NCBI GenBank assembly: GCA_964545245.1
Contig: CAZJFC010000015.1
Span: 1-31,570, forward strand
Source of the DNA: CAZJFC01 sp964545245
GTDB lineage: Bacteria > Pseudomonadota > Alphaproteobacteria > Rickettsiales > 21-14-0-20-44-7
DNA length: 31,570 nucleotides
Reading direction: 5' to 3'
This document shows positions 16,453-22,781 of this stretch, piece by piece; the stretch's first letter is position 1, and every line of letters begins with the position of its first letter. A model generated the notes under the pieces. It was given only the letters and a program-made list of their open reading frames with translations, ran no database searches and had not been told where the DNA came from. A program made the position numbers and the translations under genes.

Positions 16453-17982
16453 CTAAACCTTAAGCTCTTTGGTTCGCGTCCTGCCATACCAGTAAACGAT
16501 AATCATACGGCTCACCAACACCGCGGTGAACATTGAGCTGATAAGCCCGAAAATAAGGCTCACCGCGAAACCTTTTACCGTTCCCGTGCCGAAGATATAA
16601 AGCAAGACGGCGCTGATGATGGTTGTCACGTGAGAGTCAAAAATCGTGTTGAAGGCGCGTTCATAGCCCTGCTCAATACAGGCGTAAGGCTTTTTGCCGT
16701 TGCGGATTTCCTCGCGCATACGCTCAAAGATAAGCACGTTCGCGTCAACCGCCATACCCACCGTGAGCACGATACCCGCAATTCCCGGCATGGTAAGGGT
16801 TGACTGCATGGCAGACATCACCGCGATAATCAGTATCACGTTGAAGATAACCGCCACCACCGAAACAAAACCGAAGAAGCCATATGCCACGATCATGAAG
16901 GCGGCAACAAGCACCGTGCCGACAACCGCCGCGACCTTGCCCGCCTCAATCGAGTCACTGCCGAGGCTTGCGCCGACAGTCCTTTCCTCAAGGATTTTTA
17001 GGCTGGCAGGAAGCGCACCCGCGCGGAGCAAATTGGCAAGGTTGGTTGCCTCCGCCGCAGAGAAACTGCCCGTAATCACGCCGGAACCGCCGAGGATCGG
17101 CTCATTGATCCTTGGCGCGCTCACAATCACGTTATCAAGCACGCTGGCGAACAGGTAACCAACATTTTCACGCGTTAAATCACCGAATATCTTTCCGCCG
17201 CGGTTATCAAGCTTGAAGGCAACCGCCACACGGCCAAACTGGTCATAGCTCTGCTGCGCGTTGACGAGGTTTTGCCCGCTGATACGCACAGTTTTTTCGA
17301 TTTCCCAATATCTTCCTTCCTGGTCAGGCATGATAATATGGCCGGGGCTTGGCACTTTGTCCTTTTCCACCGGCTCAGTCCCTTTCACCATGTGGAAGGT
17401 AAGCTTTGCGGTAGTATTGATTTTCTTTTTAATTTCCTCAGGGTTTTCAGCGCCGGGAACCTGAAGCAAAATCCTGTCCTGCCCCTGCCTCTGGATGCTT
17501 GGCTCCTTGGTTCCTGTTTCATCGACACGCCTTCTGATGATCTCGATCGACTGGTCGATCAGCGCGGCTTTCTGGCTAACCTCCGTCTGTTTGTTATAAG
17601 CTATTTTGAACTCAGTTCCCTTGACCTCCACATCAACGCCCTGAATTGACGAGACCAGCAGCTTTTGCACCCTATCGGCACGTTCCGGCTCGCGCAGGTC
17701 AAACTTAACATAACCATTCCCCACATTTAAATTCCGGTAGCCAACCTTGTCGCTGCGGAGGGCGCGGCGCACTTCCTCAAGCACGAAGCCGAGCTGGTCC
17801 TTGCGGAAGCTTTCATAATCCACCTGTAGCATGAGCTGCGAGCCGCCCTGAAGGTCAAGCCCAAGGTTAAGCTTGTTCTTCGGGACAAGGCTTGAATTAA
17901 CGAAATTGGGCAGGCTGAAATAAATGCCGAGGAACAGCACGACAAAAACCGTGTATACCTTCCAGCGGGGAAAACCGATCAT
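16453..17982 (-). CDS. secD: Protein translocase subunit SecD
   Basis: A 509-residue SecD, the proton-motive-force-driven accessory of SecYEG that aids late export steps. It has an N-terminal membrane helix, the family segment LNLGLDLQGGSQLMLQVD, a periplasmic P1-type domain, and a C-terminal five-helix block with the functional aspartate motif GMAVDANVLIFERMREE. I chose ATG 17982 (MIGFPRWK) because AGGT stands 9 nt upstream and family members begin with xFPRWK; a TTG two codons upstream is less likely. The protein ends after the SecD membrane block, so it is not a SecDF fusion. Neither yajC nor secF is adjacent. It follows hemA by 50 bp in the same direction. Confidence 0.96.
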   Translation of the reverse strand: MIGFPRWKVYTVFVVLFLGIYFSLPNFVNSSLVPKNKLNLGLDLQGGSQLMLQVDYESFRKDQLGFVLEEVRRALRSDKVGYRNLNVGNGYVKFDLREPERADRVQKLLVSSIQGVDVEVKGTEFKIAYNKQTEVSQKAALIDQSIEIIRRRVDETGTKEPSIQRQGQDRILLQVPGAENPEEIKKKINTTAKLTFHMVKGTEPVEKDKVPSPGHIIMPDQEGRYWEIEKTVRISGQNLVNAQQSYDQFGRVAVAFKLDNRGGKIFGDLTRENVGYLFASVLDNVIVSAPRINEPILGGSGVITGSFSAAEATNLANLLRAGALPASLKILEERTVGASLGSDSIEAGKVAAVVGTVLVAAFMIVAYGFFGFVSVVAVIFNVILIIAVMSAMQSTLTMPGIAGIVLTVGMAVDANVLIFERMREEIRNGKKPYACIEQGYERAFNTIFDSHVTTIISAVLLYIFGTGTVKGFAVSLIFGLISSMFTAVLVSRMIIVYWYGRTRTKELKV

Positions 17983-18032
17983 ATGCAAATTACCTAAGTG
18001 AATTTATGAGTCACTTGATATTGGATTATTAC

Positions 18033-19241
18033 CTATATCGCAAGCCTAACCTGATTTTCGGTGAACACTTCTTTGAGCGCTGTGACAAGCTGGTCCATCA
18101 TTGCCTCAGTATGCTGCGGGGTAACGGCGATACGCAGGCGCTCAGTTCCGCGCGGAACGGTCGGGTAATTGATGTTCTGGACATAGATCCCATAATCTTC
18201 CAGCAACACTTTGCAGATATGCTTGGCCTTGACCGGGTCGCCCACCATAACCGGGATGATATGCGAAGGCGTTGCCATATGCGGAATGCGTGCGGCTTTC
18301 AGTTTTTGTTTCAGTTGCCCGATAGCTTTCTGGTGGCGAGCGCGTTCAATATTGCTTTCCTTAAGGTATTTCACGCTGACTATCGCCGCCTCGGCAATCG
18401 CCGGAGGTAGCGCAGTCGTGAAAATGAACCCCGGCGCGAAGCTGCGCACAAAATCAATCAGGTTTGGGCTTGCCGTAATGTACCCGCCAATCAGGCCGAA
18501 GGCTTTGGCAAGCGTTCCCTGAATCACATCAATCTCCGGCTCCACGCCAAGCTGCTGGGCGATTCCACCGCCACGCGGGCCATAAAGCCCAACCGCGTGA
18601 ACCTCGTCGATATAGGTCAGCGCGTTATATTTTTTGGCAAGAGCGACGATTTCCTTCACCGGGGCGATATCGCCATCCATCGAATAAACCGCCTCGAAAA
18701 TAATCATTTTCGGTTGTTCAGGCGGCAGGGATTTCAGCTTTTCCTCAAGGTCGAAAATGTCATTATGCTTGAATATCATTTTGGCCGCGCCGGAATTGCG
18801 GATGCCATGAATGATCGAAGCATGGTTTTTTTCGTCCGAGATATAAACAATCTCCGGCAACGCCTTGGTCAGCGTTGAAAGCGTTGCTTCATTGGCTATG
18901 TAACCCGAACCAAACACCAGCGCCGCCTCTTTGCCGTGCAGGTTGGCCAGCTCCTTTTCAAGGCGCACCAGCGGATAGCTGGTTCCCGAAATATTACGCG
19001 TTCCGCCCGCTCCTGCTCCCATTGCCGTGGCGGCTTCAGTGAAGGCTTTCAGCACTTGCGGGTGCTGCGCCATGCCTAGATAATCATTGCTGCACCAGAT
19101 AACTATGTCCTTTTCATTCTGGAAATCGCGCGCGCGCGGGTAGCTGCCTGCGCTGCGGCCAATATTCATGAATTCGCGGTAATTGCCTTCGGCTTTAAGG
19201 TCGGCAAGCTTGCGCTTAAACCTGTCTTCATATAGGGACAT
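18033..19241 (-). CDS. hemA: 5-aminolevulinate synthase
   Basis: A 402-residue PLP enzyme that condenses glycine and succinyl-CoA to 5-aminolevulinate, the first step of the C4 (Shemin) tetrapyrrole pathway typical of alphaproteobacteria. Marks are WCSNDYLGM, the glycine-binding region GAGAGGTRNISGT, the PLP-contacting IDEVHAVGLYG and the Schiff-base lysine in GTLAKAFGLIGGY. The length matches the family. It has a well-formed promoter upstream and an AGAGAGAG ribosome binding site. It leads a run of closely spaced co-directional genes (secD, flippase-like, thioredoxin-like, ccmE, ccmF), linking heme synthesis to cytochrome c assembly. Confidence 0.97.
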   Translation of the reverse strand: MSLYEDRFKRKLADLKAEGNYREFMNIGRSAGSYPRARDFQNEKDIVIWCSNDYLGMAQHPQVLKAFTEAATAMGAGAGGTRNISGTSYPLVRLEKELANLHGKEAALVFGSGYIANEATLSTLTKALPEIVYISDEKNHASIIHGIRNSGAAKMIFKHNDIFDLEEKLKSLPPEQPKMIIFEAVYSMDGDIAPVKEIVALAKKYNALTYIDEVHAVGLYGPRGGGIAQQLGVEPEIDVIQGTLAKAFGLIGGYITASPNLIDFVRSFAPGFIFTTALPPAIAEAAIVSVKYLKESNIERARHQKAIGQLKQKLKAARIPHMATPSHIIPVMVGDPVKAKHICKVLLEDYGIYVQNINYPTVPRGTERLRIAVTPQHTEAMMDQLVTALKEVFTENQVRLAI

Positions 19242-19267
19242 TTTCTCTCTCTTGCTCTTGCATGCGC

Positions 19268-19296
19268 CTTATAGCTTTTTTCCGGCGGGAAGTCAA
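19268..19296 (-). promoter_or_regulatory. hemA promoter
   Basis: Minus-strand TTGACT (19291-19296), 17-bp spacer, TATAAG (19268-19273). Both hexamers match consensus 5/6 at the ideal spacing. The expected transcription start is about 20 nt before ATG 19241, leaving room for the AGAGAGAG ribosome binding site. Confidence 0.68.
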
Positions 19297-19319
19297 TGTT
19301 TCAAGGACAGAGGAACTTC

Positions 19320-19413
19320 ATCGCGCACTTGTTGCGCGATCCGGTTAGCGAAGCTCGCTCTGTCATTGCCTCATGAACCAGACCCCGTGACAAGCGCGGG
19401 GGGACGGATGGAA
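19320..19413. repeat. Small GC-rich inverted repeats between ctaA and hemA
   Basis: This 198-bp interval has no gene. It holds TCGCGCA/TGCGCGA (arms around 19320-19340) and CCCCGTG/CGCGGGG (about 19382-19402), which resemble degenerate members of the palindromic repeat class seen at other gene ends. The 3' end of ctaA has a T-rich run on the minus strand (19415-19421) but no good stem directly before it. Confidence 0.5.
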
Positions 19414-19439
19414 AAAAACAACCGCCTTAAAGCTTATAA

Positions 19440-20507
19440 TCAGCCACGCAGCAGCCGGTGGTTGATTTTTAGCGAAACCATGAACATCAGCAATGAATTG
19501 GCCTGATGCGCCACCGCCACCAGCACCGGGAAATGCAGCACTTTCTTATAGGCGTGGGTTGCATGGTCATAATCGGCATAGCTGCCGAAAGCGTGCAGCG
19601 TAATAATTCCGAGGGCGATTTGCAGCATAAGCAACACAACCAGCATCACCACTGTGTTAAGGTTATAAAAATCGCTGCGCACATAGAAGAACGCGAATAC
19701 ACAAATATAAACACTCAGCAGCAGCGCAGCCACACGGTGCTGGAACTGCACCATCGCCACATTGCTGAAATGGTTCACCCATGCAGGCTCCTGGATATAA
19801 AGCCCGTCCGGTACCAGCTTTCCGTCCATCAGCGGGAATGTGTTGTAAGTAAACCCGGCATCGGTTCCCGCCACGAAAGCTCCGAGTATGACCTGAAACA
19901 GGATAAAAACACTCATCCCCACCGAGGCTTTCGCCAGCGGTGATTTATTGAACCCCGCACCGGAATTGCGCTCATGGAAAACATCCAGCGCCGACCAGTA
20001 AACCAGCGCAAAAATGAGGAAAGCGAAGAACAAATGCATCGCAAGGCGGTACTGGCTCACCTCTGTGCGTTCCGAGAACCCGCTGGAAACCATATACCAG
20101 CCGATAAAACCTTGCAGCAGCCCAATCAGGAAAATCCCGGCCAGCCGCACCGAAAGCTGTTTTGAGATCGCTTTTTTCCAGATGAAATAAGCCAGCGGTA
20201 CAATGAAAACCAGCCCGATTATCCTGCCCCACAGGCGGTGGAAATATTCCAGCCAGAAAATGCCTTTGAACTCCTCCAGCGACATCCCCTTATTTTTGAG
20301 TTGGTATTGCGGGATCTGCTTATATTCATCGAAATAGCGGTTCCATTCAGCATCGTCCAGCGGTGGAACTGTGCCGGAGAGCGGCTCCCATGTCATGATC
20401 GATAGGCCGGAATCGGTGAGCCGCGTAAGCCCGCCGATAATGACCATGATAAAAACCCCCATGCAGCATGCGTAAAGCCAGACCGAAACTGATCTTGCGT
20501 ATCCCAT
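19440..20507 (-). CDS. ctaA: Heme A synthase (Cox15/CtaA)
   Basis: A 355-residue, eight-helix membrane enzyme that oxidises the C8 methyl of heme O to make heme A for aa3-type cytochrome oxidases. The alphaproteobacterial/mitochondrial (Cox15) type is recognisable from GGLTRLTDSGLSIMTWEP, FWLEYFHRLWGR, the conserved histidines in YRLAMH and FQHR, and the C-terminal HQANSLLMF. I chose ATG 20507, one base after the murU stop, giving MGYARSVSVW; an upstream in-frame start at 20528 would overlap murU by 20 bp. It implies that heme O synthase (CtaB) and an aa3 oxidase are encoded elsewhere. Confidence 0.96.
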   Translation of the reverse strand: MGYARSVSVWLYACCMGVFIMVIIGGLTRLTDSGLSIMTWEPLSGTVPPLDDAEWNRYFDEYKQIPQYQLKNKGMSLEEFKGIFWLEYFHRLWGRIIGLVFIVPLAYFIWKKAISKQLSVRLAGIFLIGLLQGFIGWYMVSSGFSERTEVSQYRLAMHLFFAFLIFALVYWSALDVFHERNSGAGFNKSPLAKASVGMSVFILFQVILGAFVAGTDAGFTYNTFPLMDGKLVPDGLYIQEPAWVNHFSNVAMVQFQHRVAALLLSVYICVFAFFYVRSDFYNLNTVVMLVVLLMLQIALGIITLHAFGSYADYDHATHAYKKVLHFPVLVAVAHQANSLLMFMVSLKINHRLLRG

Positions 20508-20508
20508 A

Positions 20509-21222
20509 TTAAGCCTGCAACGGCTCAAGGTTATTCAGCGCCTCAGGCGTGCCGATATGATACCACTTGCCTTTATTCACCACGCCAATGAAATCATCAC
20601 AGAAAATCCGGTAGACTTTTCCCAGCGGAAACACAACCCCCAGCGCCAGCACTTTTGGGCGGGAGAAAAGTTCCGGGTTCAGAATCTGCGCGCCGGTGAA
20701 AACATATTTCGCCTGCATACCTTCATGCGCCAGAATAATCCTGCCCGTAACGCCGAACAGGTTAAAATCGCCGTTACCCTCATAACCATAAGCAGTTGCA
20801 ACCTCATGCAAAAGCAATGCCCCTGCCCGCCCGTTCACATATGAATCCGCGAGCTGTTCCAAACCGTCGCCGGCCAGTATAACATCACTGGTAACGGCAT
20901 AAAAAGGCTCATCCCCCAGCTTGCCCAGCGCATTCGCGACACCGCCGCCGGTTTCAAGTAAAATCGGCTCATGCGATATGTATATTTTCAAATCATTCCT
21001 TTTTGCCAGATGCTCCTGCAGCACTTCCGCCTTGTAATGCGTATTCACCACCGCTTCTTCCACACCAGCCTCCACCAGCTTGTCCAGCGTGCGGTCAATC
21101 AGCGTACGCCCCTGCGCTTCCACCATTGGCTTGGGGATATTATCGGTAAGCGGGCGCATACGCGTCCCCAGCCCGGCAGCAAGGATAAACGCCTTTTTTG
21201 GTACAGGAATCATGGCAGGCAT
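20509..21222 (-). CDS. murU: N-acetylmuramate-1-phosphate uridylyltransferase-type nucleotidyltransferase
   Basis: A 237-residue sugar nucleotidyltransferase with the canonical GLGTRMRPLTDNIPKPM loop near the N-terminus, followed by HYKAEVLQEHL and a metal-site aspartate in YAVTSDVIL. Directly downstream of amgK, it is best read as MurU, which turns MurNAc 1-phosphate into UDP-MurNAc in the cell-wall recycling route that bypasses de novo synthesis. The fold alone would also fit other mannose- or glucose-1-phosphate transferases, so the assignment leans on the neighbour. ATG 21222 and 21213 are both possible starts. The stop lies one base before the ctaA start. Confidence 0.88.
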   Translation of the reverse strand: MPAMIPVPKKAFILAAGLGTRMRPLTDNIPKPMVEAQGRTLIDRTLDKLVEAGVEEAVVNTHYKAEVLQEHLAKRNDLKIYISHEPILLETGGGVANALGKLGDEPFYAVTSDVILAGDGLEQLADSYVNGRAGALLLHEVATAYGYEGNGDFNLFGVTGRIILAHEGMQAKYVFTGAQILNPELFSRPKVLALGVVFPLGKVYRIFCDDFIGVVNKGKWYHIGTPEALNNLEPLQA

Positions 21223-21255
21223 GATGCCACGCAAAAAACTTTTTGCAACCCTAAC

Positions 21256-22179
21256 TTAGGCGGCAACCTCTTTGCTCACGTTTTTCTCAATCCAAACCTT
21301 CATCGGCGCAAGCGCCGGATGCTCCAGATCCCCGCGCAAATGGTTCCACACGCGCGGCAGGAATTTTAAATACCCATCTTTCCCGTCACGTTTTTTGAGG
21401 CGGTTGAATATGCCGATAATTTTGCAGTTACGCTGCGCGCCGAGGATGTAATAATCACGCATGAAGCCTTCACTTTTCCCCTCTAATATCCCGCACACAA
21501 TTTCCGGGCTGACATCGCGCCGAGCATCTTCCAGCAGCGAAACATAATCATAAGCCCTGTGTCCGAACAGCGCATCCTGAAAATCGAGCAGGCCGACTTT
21601 CCGCAGCCCCTCACGCTCCGGCAGCCAGACAAGGTTATCCGCATGGTAATCACGCAGGACAATCACCTTTTCACTGTTATCGAGCTTTGCCAGAATCCCG
21701 CGCCAGATATCCAGATACTCCTCACGGTCGGCACCGGTTGCGAACCAATCGGCAAACAATGCCGCCTCATCAAGCAGTTTCTGCGTGGAATATTCCGGCA
21801 CATCGCAATCATCCGGTAAATTCTCCAGAACCTCAATCGCGGCACGGTAAAGCTCCTTTTCTATAGTCGGATTGATCTGCAAAACCTTGGAATATAGATC
21901 ATCGCCGAAATCCTCCAGCAGCAGCAAACCGTTTTCCACATCATTATCATGTATTTTAGGCGCATTGAGGCCAAAACTTCTTAAAATTTGGTCAACATTA
22001 ATGAAAGGTTTAACATCTTCCTTATCGGGTGGGGCGACCATCAGCATATAGGTTTCATCCCCTGCCCTGATACGCTCATACCTTCGGTTTGAGGCATCAC
22101 CGGCGAGCGGTTCACGGGCGGCATTTTCGAGCTTGTTTTGCGCCAGAAAGTTAACGATTATTGCGTCATAATTTTTCAT
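21256..22179 (-). CDS. amgK: Cell-wall recycling sugar kinase AmgK (APH-fold)
   Basis: A 307-residue aminoglycoside-phosphotransferase-fold kinase. The catalytic loop is LRDYHADNLVWL, with the catalytic Asp and the Asn metal ligand, followed by the metal-binding LLDFQDALFGHRAYD. The N-terminal ASNRRYERI glycine-loop region and LLLLEDFGDDLY are typical of AmgK, which phosphorylates the anomeric position of MurNAc/GlcNAc released from peptidoglycan. It is paired with murU, 33 bp downstream; tsaE, often its upstream neighbour in alphaproteobacteria, is absent. It is divergent from hpf, with overlapping -10 elements in the shared intergenic region. Confidence 0.92.
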   Translation of the reverse strand: MKNYDAIIVNFLAQNKLENAAREPLAGDASNRRYERIRAGDETYMLMVAPPDKEDVKPFINVDQILRSFGLNAPKIHDNDVENGLLLLEDFGDDLYSKVLQINPTIEKELYRAAIEVLENLPDDCDVPEYSTQKLLDEAALFADWFATGADREEYLDIWRGILAKLDNSEKVIVLRDYHADNLVWLPEREGLRKVGLLDFQDALFGHRAYDYVSLLEDARRDVSPEIVCGILEGKSEGFMRDYYILGAQRNCKIIGIFNRLKKRDGKDGYLKFLPRVWNHLRGDLEHPALAPMKVWIEKNVSKEVAA

Positions 22180-22187
22180 GATACGTC

Positions 22188-22219
22188 TTGGTTATGGGGT
22201 CATTTTGTGGTATATTATA
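22188..22219. promoter_or_regulatory. Divergent overlapping promoters of hpf (+) and amgK (-)
   Basis: Plus strand: TTGGTT (22188-22193), 17 bp, TATATT (22211-22216) with an extended -10 TG. The expected start is near 22223, about 25 nt before the hpf ATG. Minus strand: a perfect TATAAT (22214-22219) overlaps the plus-strand -10 and would start amgK about 28 nt before its ATG, but its -35 is weak. Polymerase binding to one should exclude the other. Confidence 0.55.
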
Positions 22220-22247
22220 CTTAGTGCAACAAAACCAAGAGGTAAAT

Positions 22248-22601
22248 ATGAGAATCGCAATTTCCGGCAAACACATGGATACAGGGGCAGCACTTCAAAC
22301 ACACGTAGAGAACCACTTAGGGAGCACAGTCGGAAAATACTTCAAGAACGCCATAAACGCAGAGGCGATATTCTCAAAAAGAGGGCATTTTTACGAATGC
22401 GAGATATTGGTCCATGAAGGCGTAAAAAACGGCCTTGATGTGGCAGCAAAAGACGAATCGGGAGATGTCTACTCAGCATTCGACTCCGCGCTTGCAAAAG
22501 CGGAAAAACAGCTTCGCCGCCATAAACGCAAACTGAAAGACAGGAGCCACAAGGTTAACCTCGGCCAGCTTTCGGCAATGAAGGTCGCGGCTCAGTCATA
22601 A
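22248..22601 (+). CDS. hpf: Ribosome hibernation promoting factor, short form (HPF/RaiA family)
   Basis: A 117-residue protein that binds the 30S decoding region and inactivates ribosomes during stress or stationary phase. It begins MRIAISGKHMDTGAAL, matching the family, and has the basic helix KAEKQLRRHKRKLKDRSHK. ATG 22248 is fixed by AAGAGG 6 nt upstream. Many alphaproteobacteria have the long form with an extra C-terminal dimerisation domain; here the protein ends about 15 residues after the basic helix, so only the ribosome-binding domain is present. No rpoN or ptsN gene is adjacent, unlike the common rpoN-hpf arrangement. Confidence 0.92.
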   Translation: MRIAISGKHMDTGAALQTHVENHLGSTVGKYFKNAINAEAIFSKRGHFYECEILVHEGVKNGLDVAAKDESGDVYSAFDSALAKAEKQLRRHKRKLKDRSHKVNLGQLSAMKVAAQS

Positions 22602-22665
22602 TAAGCTTAGTCATTAGGGAGTTAAGTGTCAGCGCGAGGTCAGCTTGACAATGCCACTCTATTAA

Positions 22666-22728
22666 CACCTCACCCCAGCCCTCTCCTCATAGGAGAGGGA
22701 GTGCAATTCTCCCTCTATCAGGGGGAGG
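22666..22728. repeat. Palindromic repeat cluster between hpf and the AsmA-like gene
   Basis: CCCTCTCCTCATAGGAGAGGG (22679-22699) is an inverted repeat, followed by a second weaker one, CTCCC/GGGAG (about 22710-22728). The motif is the same class as the paired element at 29308-29384. The rest of the 180-bp convergent interval contains short repeats of TAATGACC/CAATGACC/TAATGACT (22750-22777) and no gene. Confidence 0.65.
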
Positions 22729-22781
22729 TCACTTACGACCTACGACTCCTAATGACCAATGACCAACAACTAATGACTTCC

